DNA of 64,000 nucleotides. It comes from Posidonia oceanica (lineage: Eukaryota; Streptophyta; Magnoliopsida; Alismatales; Posidoniaceae). A program made the position numbers and the translations under genes. Below are positions 49,886 through 59,998 of this stretch, piece by piece (positions within the stretch are counted from its first letter, which is position 1; every line of letters starts with the position of its first letter). A model generated the notes under the pieces. That model was not told where the DNA came from and ran no database searches. It saw nothing but the letters and a program-made list of their open reading frames with translations. Where the stretch lies: NCBI GenBank assembly GCA_037176725.1, contig JAZBRS010000020.1:55766001-55830000 (forward strand), in the 5' to 3' direction.

Positions 49886-52440
49886 TGTAGACACCCCGTT
49901 TTGACAACGGTTCGTTGGTGGATCTCTCTAGAGGCTTACTTGGATTGTGGCTTGGCGAACCCCATCCCGAACCCTAAACCTAAACCTTATTCCAAGCACT
50001 GTTCCAAACTTTAATCCCAAACCCTAAAACTAAACCTTATTCCAAGCCCTATTCTAAACCTAAACCCCAAAACCAATCCTAACCTTAAACCTAAACCCCA
50101 AAACCAACCCTAAACTTCAACCTAACCCAAAGCCCAATAGCAACCCAAACCCCAGGGAATGGGCCTGGATTTCACTACAACAAGCCCTGTTCAGTTTTGT
50201 CGCCTATCCCAGCGGCGACTAGGACTGTCGCCTTTCTCAGCGGCGACAAGCATTGTCGCCATGTTGAGAGGCGACTCGGGACTTGTTCGAACTCCCGCAT
50301 GTGTGACCTGTCATCACCCTCTCCACCGCCACTGGCTACTTGCTCGCCGTCACCTCCCACTTACTACCACTTACTCGCCGTCACCCCCGATGGACTTTCG
50401 CGACCTCCTACCACCCTGCACCACTAACTCCCCGTTCCCTTCGCCTGATGATGACCTCTACCACCTGACAGGCTCAGCCAAACAAAACCAACGAACCCAT
50501 CACATTTCCTGACATCTCACACAATTCGTAGAGCCACCAACCTCCAGAGCGATCGAAAATCCTCCATTGTGCGAGAGAGAACCTCCCTTGAGCGCCCGTG
50601 CCTCGTTCTATCCTTCCCACTTGCCACCTTCTAAGTTCGTCGCTGTTTGACCTTGCCGGCGTTGGAGAAGACAGCCGCCTCCCACTCAGGTAACTTCTTT
50701 CTCTTCATTTGGTTTTGTTCCTCGAAGGAGGAGTAATATTTCTATGTATTTCTTGCGTTTTTTAGCATTCATTTTTGCCGTTTTCCACTTCTTCTTCCTC
50801 AGCTCCAGCGACATCCAACCCTCGTGTGAGGCCGTCCAGCCATTGAGCATGTGGAATGGACTGTCCTAGAGCTTGCTTTGCACCCACTCTGCATACCAAT
50901 TCTTCTCTGAACCTCCTCCGTGCTCCAGGGAAGTCCATGAGCTTGCCGCCGTCAACACAGCCGGCGACACCTGCGGACTTCGGCGCGATGAAGGAGCCTC
51001 TGGGGAAGCTCGGCCACTTTGTTTTTTCCTCCCTTTAGCTTCGCCACACTGCCACCTTCCCTCCCCACTACTCACCGATGTTCCAGATACCCCACAGTGC
51101 ACTCCCGGCCTCCCTCGCAGCTGGATAGCACGCGTGGCTGGCCGTCGACGGCGAAGAGGTGGTGGGAAGCACCCGTTTGCCCATTTTGATTTTTGATCGC
51201 TTCCTCAGCTTCGTCTCGGCTCCCCCAAGCTTCCAGTGAGTCACGCGTAAGCCCCGGAACTCACCAGCCTCCTCCATGGCAACCGAAGTCCTCAACCATC
51301 GGTGAGGAAACCCATTAGGTGGGGGGAGCGATCCAGAGGCTCGTTTTTTATTTTGATTGCATGTATGTGTTCCTGGGAACGCCATCGAGCTTCCCCGATC
51401 GTCATTTGATTTTTTAGCACCGCCAACGGCACATGATTTGGCGTTGAACTCTGGCCAGCAGACTGCCATTCACGTCACCTATTGTAGCGGCGACTCGACT
51501 ATGCTTCTGGCAGTCTCCGGGCCGGACTTTGTGCTGGTGTATCACGTGACCCAGGCACTCGTTTTTTATTTTGATTGCATGAATGTGTTCCTTGATATGC
51601 CGACTGTCTCTGTGAATATTTACTTGTGTATTTTACGACCATTTGTGTGGCTTAATCGGTCAGCGAAGTCCGCTGTCTGGCTTGCCAGAAGCAGCTTCGA
51701 CCGCCAGTCGGAGCGGCGACGTGTGCCGTCACCGCGCATAATGGCGGTGAGTGCTATCACCATTCTAAGGAGTGACTGTGCCGTCATGTCGCATATCGAC
51801 GACGTGCACTGTCGCCGTGGTGTCGGGCGACTCAGGCTAAGGTTCAGACAGTGGACTAACCCCCTTGTTTGCCGCCTTGCTCTTGACTCGCTTTGTTTTG
51901 GTTTTGTTTCCTTGCTTTGTTTATCATTATATAATGGTATTTCAACTTTAATTAGTCTTTAGGCATTGTTTTGCTAAACTTTACATGGTTTATAATTGCA
52001 TGTTGCATACCGCCCTCGGGTGAACATAAACTAGCATTATACGCCAACATTAGCCACACAAGAGCGCATTGGCCAAGAAAGCCTAACTTCCTTGGGCATG
52101 TCAGGGGTGCCTAGAACCTTCCCTGCGTGTAACAGGAGTCCTTACCCTTTCTCTAGACCGCATTGACCATGTGTCATACACATTTGGACTGGATTTGCAT
52201 ATTTTTAAACTGCATGAGTTTTCCTGCATGTTTTCGTATACGGTTTTCCTAGTCTTTCAGTTTTTAAATAGATTAGGTGGCGACTCCATGTCTTTCTTTT
52301 GTTTTCCTTTGCGTTCTTCGCCTTTTCTGGTGTTTTCGAGTCGAGTGTTCTTCCTCGGATCCACCGTTGGCTATGACCTCTCCCACCGGTCGGCGCACAC
52401 GAGCTCTGGCAACGTGCGGCTGCGGTCCAGGATGATCACA
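49886..52440 (+). repeat. 5' LTR of element 4, about 2.55 kb
   Basis: It starts TGTAGACACCCCGTTTTGAC, like the U3 ends of elements 2 and 3. The 3' end is placed at GATGATCACA (52440), six bases before the PBS; this boundary is less certain than the start. Inside are AAACCCTAAACC-type words (49970-50150), three GTCGCC/GGCGAC hairpins (50199-50275), a GC-rich stretch ending CTCAG|GTAACT (about 50690), the conserved block in reverse (52073-52175), and a PBS-like GGTGGCGACTC (52277-52287). Confidence 0.78.
50199..50275. repeat. Three tandem GTCGCC...GGCGAC hairpins
   Basis: GTCGCC at 50199, 50227 and 50256 pairs with GGCGAC at 50214, 50242 and 50270. Stems are 6 bp, loops 8-9 bases, and the repeat interval is 28-29 bp. 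The loop sequences differ while all three stems are perfect. Confidence 0.85.
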
Positions 52441-52446
52441 GGAAAG

Positions 52447-52464
52447 TGGCGACTCCGTTGGGGA
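52447..52464 (+). other. Primer binding site of element 4 (tRNA-Arg type)
   Basis: TGGCGACTCCGTTGGGGA differs from the element 2 PBS at two positions. Same tRNA-Arg assignment. Confidence 0.8.
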
Positions 52465-53624
52465 TGCAAGACTCCGGCTTTCGTTTTCCGCCTTTTTGCT
52501 TTTGTGTGGCTTACTTTTTGCTTAACTTAGCATTTAATTACCATGTTTACTTAACTGTCGCGTCAATTCATGCATTTTGCTTATCTTAGCATTTAATTAC
52601 CATACTTGCCTGATTATTGCGCATTAATCCATGCCTTTTGCTTGGTGTTTGGCTATTTTACACTAATATGCTATGCCACTTCACTTATACACATGCCATG
52701 CTTGTACTTGCCTTTTGATGTGTTGATTGTCTTTTATTTTCACTAATCATGTGACACAACATTAACACATACCATGAGCATGCCTTTTGTATTGATGTGT
52801 GATGTTTTGCTTGCCAAGATAGGGTGATTTTCTTCCCCTTTTTTGCACTAAGCCTAAGAACAATTAGAGATTGATTGTTTCCCCCCATGGTTAATTAAAA
52901 TTGGCAAGTAAAATCAATCCTGGGAACAACTAGAGACATAAACACACATTCATCCCCCTTGAGTTAATAAAACATGCAAGTAAAAAACTTTAATCGTATT
53001 TGCATGAATGATCATATAGGGCATGCATCTTCTCATCTCTGAGTCCACCTACTAGTCTGAGAAGGGCATATCGGTTTCTTGCTCCATCGCTTTGGCATGG
53101 GGTGAGTTGGTCGGTCTGTCCCTCCTTTGTCAGGGGTTGTGTCAGTGTTAGTAGAGGGTACAACCCATGCTTTGGCAGGGTCGAGGCTCCTAACACACCA
53201 CCTGTTGTTTGCCTGAGCTTTGGCAAGGATTTAGACGGGGACCTTGCTTTCTACCTGAGTCGGTGACCCATACACCTGTGAGAGTCCGAAGTAGACAGCC
53301 TACTAGGACACACTAGACTGGTGAGAGAGAGCATACTAGAATGCATGCATTTGCATGAGTGCCATTCATACCATAATTAAATACATCTGCATTTTACTTT
53401 CGAGTTTTAACACATGTTCTTGTTTGTGTTGCGTCTTGTCATACAGGTCAGTGAGCGAGTTCTCTAGCCGGAGCTTGAGCCTTTTCTTTCACTGACACCC
53501 CTGTTGCGACATCCTTTCTCAACCTTCCCCTCCCAAACTATCCGCCTTTGCGATGATAGCTCATCCAAGGACACGCCCTCTCATTTACCGTCGTAGCCTT
53601 GTTCTCACTTGCTCACGGTCAGCC
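52465..53624 (+). other. 5' leader of element 4
   Basis: No gene is visible. Its middle (about 52680-53340) is the reverse-oriented homologue of the leader parts of elements 1 and 2 (for example the text around 8760-8830 and 39600-39890). A T-rich run ending CATACAG at 53446, followed by GTCAGTGAGCGAG, matches the acceptor/donor-like site before element 1 gag. Confidence 0.6.
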
Positions 53625-55646
53625 ATGGCCCAGTGCACTGGTGAGCCCTAGCCTTCTGCTACCCCAGAGAGGATTCCCACTTTGGCCTCTCTGACTCCCT
53701 TTGTGCCTCTCTCGACACTAGTATCCCACCCTCTGGTGCACGGGGCACCCCTGTATTCTATGGGGCATTGGCAGACATTCCCCACTCCGGATCCTGCCAC
53801 CGAGTCCATCTTGGTGACTGCCACTCGCGCTCTGGAGACTCTGCTGACGGCCGCCTCTCCCTAGGGCTTTGTCACTTTTGACACCCTTTCTGCTGCAGCG
53901 ACTTCAATTGTAGGATCCCTGCCTTCTGGACAGTCTATGTCCTTGCCTCTGGCATTTGGTCCCTCACCGACCCTGCACCTCAGTATTCCCACATACGGGT
54001 TCCCTGATGTGTAGTATCAGCATCTGATGGAGCTTGCCTAGGTATTCTAGGGTATGGCTCTATCTGTTCGCCCCTCTGTGATTCCTGCTGCTCTTGAGGT
54101 TCCCCTACAGCCTGCTCTTACATTCCAGGCTTTTCCCACTACACCTCTGCCTCGGCCGTCGCCTCAGCTACTCACTACTCAGGTGATGGGGGCGTAGCCT
54201 CTGCCTTCTGTATTTACACCACTCACAGCACAACATATGACTCCGCCACCTGGTGGCCAGCCCCTCAGGCTGGTTGGAGCGTAGTACCCCTAGAGCCCAC
54301 TGCATGGCATTGTGCCAGCACAACAGCTACTACTCCAGCACTCTACACCAATCACCGCACAGCATTCCACCTACCCCTACCCTATGCATCAACATGTTCA
54401 TTTCCCAGCATGCATACCGCCACACAATGCACCCACGCACGAATATGTTGGCCCTCATGTCGCATGATTAGGCGACGTGATGGTGGATCCGGAGGAGAAC
54501 TTAAGTGCAATCCATTCAACATATGCGCCCCCGGTCCAAGCTGCACCATCACCATCGGCAGCAGCTCCAGACGCCCTCCTCACTAGGATCGGCGACCTGA
54601 AAAAAGCACTACGTCTAGTGCAGGGCGGTGATCGCCAGTCCTACCAGTTCCGAGACCTCTGCTATTTCCCAAAGGCGATGCTCCCACTGAAATTCCAAAT
54701 CCCAGACTTTGACAAATATAATGGTAAAGGCTGCCATATTTCCCATTAGAGGGCGTACTGCGGAGATCTTGCTCAGCTTCAGGCTGATGAGAGGTTGCTG
54801 ATCCACTTATTTCAAAAGAGTTTGACTGGCCCGGCCCTCAAGTGGTTCACTTCCCTTGCATGGCCACCATCATGACTTGGAATGACCTCAGTCAGGCGTT
54901 CTTGGAACAGTACTCCTTCAATCTGGACCTGGTCCCAAAGCACGAGGATATGGTCGCCACTAAGTAGAAGACCAACGAGCTGTTCGGGGAGTACGTCGGC
55001 CGCTAGCGCGCCCTCACCTCACAAGTTCGCGATAGGCCCTCTGACGAGGAGTCTATCAAGATCATCATTCGAGGTGCGCAACCATCCACTAGGGCTCTGC
55101 TTAGCATACAGCCTATCACTACATTTGCATCCTTGATTCGGGCTGGCGCTCGTGTGGAGAACTCACTGTGGAGTGGCAACTTCCCTACGCTTTCCGCGTT
55201 TGCCAAGCAAGCCATCGCCCCCAACAACAACAACAGTGGCAGCAGCAGCAACAACAACAACAACACCGGCAGCAACAACAACTACCTTAGGAGAAGTGAC
55301 CCTCCAAGAACCATCGTTGCATACGTCGACTCCCTTGCTGCACCCATCCATGTGGTGGCTCAACCTGGCCCGAATCAGGTAGTTTACGCACCTGCACCTA
55401 GGGCACCTCCCACTCCACAAATCACAACCACCACCCGACCGGTATATCCTGCCGCACCGGTCCAGCAAGGACAATACCAAGGGCAGAGATGGCCTAACAT
55501 GAATCAGCGTTGTTTCACTCCACTAGTGGAACCGCTGAGTATCGTCCTCCCTAAGGTTACGTCGCTCCTTTGGCTCCCTGAGATTCGCCCACCTCCGAAT
55601 CCACTCCCGGTGTGGTATCGCGCGAATCTTTTTTGCAACTACCATC
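53625..55646 (+). pseudogene. Decayed gag of element 4, truncated
   Basis: Aligns with element 1 gag from the MAQ start (ATG 53625) to the LFCNYH of the zinc knuckle, where element 5 interrupts it. The gag core lies at about 54600-55200, with KALRLVQGGDRQSYQFRDLC in one frame. Frameshifts are near 54000 (one extra T) and 54857 (two bases missing). Stops at 53862, 54013, 54040, 54049 and 54965 are TAG where element 1 has Gln CAG. The Asn/Ser-rich linker (55210-55290) and the CCACCCGACC-type proline-rich part remain readable. Not functional. Confidence 0.88.
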
Positions 55647-57162
55647 TGTAGATATCCTATTTTTGCATTTCTGAGAGTTCTTTTTGAGGATAGAAACCTT
55701 GAGGTACCCCAAGTCTCGTGCCTAAGTTTTGATAACACATCTTCCAGATATTCCTTGACTTCTTTAAAGCATCACTTGATCCTACCTTGACTCTGGTTGT
55801 TGGCTGTGGTAGAGCTAACTCACTCAGGCTCGTGACAAGTCCGAGTACCCTGGGTATCCTTCATTTCTACTCAGATTCGTAGTAGATTTGAGTTAACAGA
55901 GATGCCTCCTAGATTTCATAGACTATCTGTAGTTTCTCGGCCTTCTATCTTGTTTCCTCTGGCCAAAACCCGAGAGAAGGGCTGGAAATGACCTAAGCTT
56001 GATAGTAGCCAGTTAGGGAGGCAACTCAGGTAGTTGCCTCCTATAGAGGCGACTACAACCGTCGCCCATTGCCTCGCCATTTGATTTAGAAGCCGATATC
56101 AGCGGCGGCCCAGCTAAAAGCCATTTGAGGAGGCGACCCACGAGGACGCCAACTAGAAAGGCAACTGGCCGATCGTGGGCGACGGTTGCTCACCACGATC
56201 CCCTCAACCCTTCAGGTGCCAGATCATCAGGCGGCTGAGCGGTTGCGGAACTGCCCCGGTCTTCCCCACGATCCTTGACCATTAGGCGTCACTTCTTGCG
56301 GCGACTAACAATTGTGGCTCCCCTGAACCGCTTTTCCACAATTATTTCCCACTACCCCCTCAACCGTTAGGCGCTAGCTCAGCCGACGACTAACAATCGT
56401 GGCCTCGTTCCCAGGTCTTCCCACACTTTGACTGAGCAGTTGCTAGGTTTAGACGCCAGCTTAACCGGTGACTAACCCTAACTGCCACTTTTCTAGAATT
56501 TTCTGAACTCCAACCGTGCTCACCCTCCTAAAGTCTATAAATAGACCCCCTAGGCTAGTGGTTTGGGGGTCAGAATTTTTGAGAGAGAAATCCCCCCAAT
56601 AAGAATTCTGTGGAACCACCCTGTCCGTGTTAAGTCTCCATCTTCAAGAGCTAGAGTCTTCAACCTAGAAGCTCTATCTCCCACCTTCAGAAGAGGGAAA
56701 CCCAATTCCCATCTTCATCCCAGGGATTCTCAGCTACGCCGGAGCTCCGACCGTGCTTCCTTCCAACCTCCTTGCATACAGCATAAGGGTGAAAGGGAGT
56801 ATCTTCCTCCAATCTATTTTCTCATTGCATAGGACCCATAGCATGTGCATGCGAGGAACAACCCCCAGTTGGTATTTGCTTCTATTAGTCATGTTGTTTC
56901 ACTTATTTCCGTTGCTGACTACTACACTTGAGCTAATTTAGATCTATGTCATTTTGTTTTGAAGGAAAGGAAGGAGCTTACGTAACACGAGGGAGCTGCT
57001 AGACGACATCCAGCCATCGATCTAGTGGTCCGAGGACCCACATCATCATCATCTCCCCCCAAGGTGTCTTGTCTACCCAAAGGCGAGTGGCGATCACAAA
57101 AGTTGACGGCGTACGTGGTGGCGCAGTCATCTTCTCAAACACCCCCCAAATTCCACACTACA
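55647..57162 (+). repeat. 5' LTR of element 5, 1516 bp
   Basis: It starts TGTAGATATCC and ends CACACTACA. A TATA box, TATAAATAG (56536-56544), lies about 890 bases in. GGCGAC/GTCGCC dyads occur at 56020-56180. An AGTGGCGATCA word at 57086-57096 repeats the start of the PBS 82 bp further on. Confidence 0.72.
56536..56544 (+). promoter_or_regulatory. TATA box in the element 5 LTR
   Basis: TATAAATAG preceded by GTC and followed by AC, so it sits in a short palindrome (GTCTATAAATAGAC). Position and sequence fit a promoter; the start of transcription would be about 30 bases downstream. Confidence 0.65.
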
Positions 57163-57169
57163 GATAAAG

Positions 57170-57187
57170 TGGCGATCATGGTGGGAC
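57170..57187 (+). other. Primer binding site of element 5 (tRNA not identified)
   Basis: TGGCGATCATGGTGGGAC begins with the TGG that pairs with a tRNA CCA end and lies seven bases after the LTR end. The core GGCGATCA is unlike the GGCGACTC of the other elements. I cannot name the tRNA from memory. Confidence 0.6.
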
Positions 57188-58774
57188 TCGGCTTTAGCCA
57201 ACCCCTGTGCTACGTAAGCAAGTTTCATCCCTCCTTTCCCCTTTCATTTTCATAGATTTAAGTGTAGTTTTCGGTTTGGGAACCGTGCGTTTAGGTTTTC
57301 ACGGCACCCCAAACCTTTATTCCTGCTTTTTTTCTATTTCTAACATCAGTAAAATCCCAAGCTCCAATAGCTAGGGCTAATTTACTGAGGTTAGAAGACT
57401 GTGCTGCAAGCCGCCTGTCCTAGAAGCGCCTGTCCTAGCTGCTCCTACAGAGGGTGACTGATAGAGACGCCATTTATATAGGCGACTTCACCAGTCCATT
57501 TTTTTACAGCAGATCTTTGTTTTTTCTGTATTTTGTGTTGTGTTTTAGATCTGCAGTAGCATAAGAAAAAAAAAATTAAAAACAATTCTCCATGTCCACT
57601 GTGCTTTAGTTTTTTAACAGTTTTTAGATTTGCTTGTATCCACCCTTAAGGTGGAAACTAATTGTCTAATATTAAAGTCAAAGTTCCTTGAGGTAGTCTT
57701 CCTCTAGCTAGGATAATTAACTTGAGCGAACCTAGGCCAGTGCAAGTTGCTCTCCCATACTCAGTGTTGATTGCAATAGCTGGATCAAGATCTCAAGGTG
57801 TCCTAAGTTTTATTATTGACTCCTCTTCCTCCTTGAGTCAATATTAAAGCTTAGTAGATACTTTATGCTTTGATATTTCGTGGTTATTTCCTGTTTTAGG
57901 GTTTGTTAAGTGCCGAGTCTAAGGACAGAATCCTAGGTGGAGGGTCCTTCTTTAGAGAGACAAGCCCCCCATCTAGGCCCCTCTTGGTGGACCCTAGAGA
58001 AGGTCAAGGAGGAGTACCTTAAAGCCAACCAATCCCAGTTACTTGTGACCCACGCAGGTTTAATTAATCAATCCAGTAATTGAACACTTAAACAAGTAAA
58101 AGCAACGCATTGTTTGAAACCTGTTCTCATTTTTCTTTCCTGATTGTTGCATGGTCTGTCCAAGACAGACCTGGTTTGCTGATTGAACAAGAGGCATAGC
58201 CGCCTATTCAGGAGGTGCCTTGCTCAACCGCCTATGCAATCGGCGACTTGTCTGGCCGCCTGTAAAACAGGCGACTATAGGGGGCCTTACGTTTCAATGC
58301 CTTGCTTGCAAGGGTCTATGCATGTTACTGTTCACAAGGTGGTGAGCTCGAACTATTTTAATTTATGTTAATTTTCTTTCATTCCATCGAGTCTGTATTA
58401 ATTAGTGTTACTTGAGTTTGTAATTTCCTTTCAATCTTCCGTAATAGTCTAAAAAAAAAAAGAGTAAAAGAAAAAAAAAATGGCAAAAGCAAAAAAACAA
58501 GCAAAAAGAAAAAAAGAAAATAATAAAAAAAAAAAACAAAAAGAAAGGAAAAATGGAGCACATGAGCACGTCTTCTACCTCTACCTCCGTGGCACAGCAG
58601 AGCCTAGGCCCGGATGGGTCTTTCATCAGAGGCTCAACCTCACAGACGGAAGGGCCAAGAACCCCCGGCTTCCCACGAGCCGCCGGCCAGTGAAGATTCC
58701 CACACGTCTCCATCCCCTTCGATTACCACACGGATACAAATGAAGAAGGAAGGGAGGCGGAACAGTCCTGAGCA
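57188..58774 (+). other. 5' leader of element 5
   Basis: No gene is visible. It contains dyads with GGCGACT cores (about 57465-57495 and 58200-58285), then an A-rich run (58448-58550) just before the gag-like frame. A minus-strand ORF through the A-run is low-complexity. Confidence 0.6.
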
Positions 58775-59977
58775 ATGAACATCCCGCCCAAGTTCACACA
58801 TCCCGAGGCAACTTCCAACGTCGTGCCTCCCGTTGTGACTACCTCCTATCCAATTGAGGAGGAGACCTACGAGGTCTGGCAATCTCTGGCTCAACAACAT
58901 TTCACGCATACAAGCCCGCAAACCTCCACCCTCCAAGAACACCACAACCACTTGTTCCATACGCCAGTCTATACACATGCCATACCTAACCCTGCCTTCC
59001 CTAACCAAGGTTCCTATCCACCATACCACATGACACCCACCTACCCTTATATCCATCCAACTCCACCATATGCAACCCCATACCTACCACCACCTCCTGC
59101 TAATACGCAATACTACCCTACTCCGCCTCCACCATCATTCTTTCATCCACAACAACCCCCTATTAACACACCCTACTACCCTACATGATCCCAATCGTCC
59201 CTCTTTCCCCCGCAACATAACCCATCATTACCACCATTCCCACAGACACACTAGCACCCGAGCCAGGGTCAATACACCGCACCAGGGACAGATCTCAAGA
59301 GGATGATCGCTAAAGCACTAATAGAGGCCAGAGTCACTTCAAAGACACCCATCGGCTACGACATCTCCAAGTTCCCTCATTTTGCCCTTCCCCCAGGGTT
59401 TAAAATGCCAAAGATGAGGAGATATAACGGAACAGAGGATCCCAAGAATCACATAGCTGCCTTCACTATGGATACTCTACCATACCATTATGACGTCAGG
59501 CTCACTACATACCTCTTCTTCAAAACGCTTGAGGGAGAAGCTTTAAAGTGGTTTGACACCCTGACTTCCTATGATCTCCAGGATTTTAGGATAATTGAAG
59601 AAAAATTTCTAAATCAGTATAGTCACCGGGTGCCACACAAACCCACTGCAGGCGACCTCATAGCTGAGAGGATGAGGCCAAACGAGGACTTCGTCACCTT
59701 CACTAGCCGATGGAGGGACATGGCCGCTCGATCAGAGTGCTACATACCCGAAGGCCAAGGTGTGGAAATAATTGCAAGAAACACCATGGGAGCACTCAAA
59801 GCTGGACTGTTGGTAGGTGACTTCCACACCTATCCACAGTTATATGAACGGACCGCCAAGGTAATGTGGAATAGAGAAGAGCTGCCATTCTTGGAGCCCA
59901 AGGCAAAAAACCGGAAGAAGACTGCGGGGCATACAATAGAAGGTGTCATTGGCAACATGGCACAACTGATCACGTAG
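58775..59977 (+). pseudogene. gag-like ORF of element 5 with two in-frame stops
   Basis: The frame is continuous from ATG 58775 to 59977 except for TGA at 59186 and TAG at 59252. The first part (to about residue 175) is rich in Pro/Tyr/Thr/His. The second part is a clear retrotransposon gag core: MPKMRRYNGTEDPKNHIAAF, GEALKWFDTL, EEKFLNQYSHR, FVTFTSRWRDMA. No zinc knuckle is present before the stop. A short product starting at ATG 59303 (224 aa) is possible. Element 6 starts 21 bp after the stop. Confidence 0.82.
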
Positions 59978-59998
59978 AATCAGAGGGGATGGAAAGGG

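Larger units (their letters stand above)
49886..55646 (+). mobile_element. Element 4: Ogre-like retrotransposon, 5' part, interrupted by element 5
   Basis: A plus-strand element with a 5' LTR starting TGTAGACACC (49886), a PBS at 52447, a leader, and a decayed gag homologous to element 1 gag that is cut at 55646. Its pol and 3' LTR would lie to the right of the nested insertions. The bases before the LTR (CCTAT, 49881-49885) are the candidate target duplication, not testable here. Confidence 0.83.
55647..59998 (+). mobile_element. Element 5: gypsy-type retrotransposon, 5' part, interrupted by element 6
   Basis: A plus-strand element inserted in element 4 gag. It has an LTR (55647-57162), a PBS-like site (57170), a leader, and a gag-like frame (58775-59977). 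It is cut at 59998 by another LTR. The candidate target duplication is CCATC (55642-55646), not testable here. Family: related to the Tat group by LTR terminus (TGTAGA...CTACA) and gag type, but distinct from elements 1-4. Confidence 0.75.

Noticed and set aside
49960..50150. Telomere-like CCCTAAA repeats
   Set aside because: AAACCCTAAACC words are irregular and mixed with other sequence. The same compositional tract occurs in U3 of the other LTRs (for example 24000-24090 on the opposite strand).
58379..58713. Phenylalanine-rich minus-strand ORFs
   Set aside because: They are translations of the A-run in the element 5 leader.
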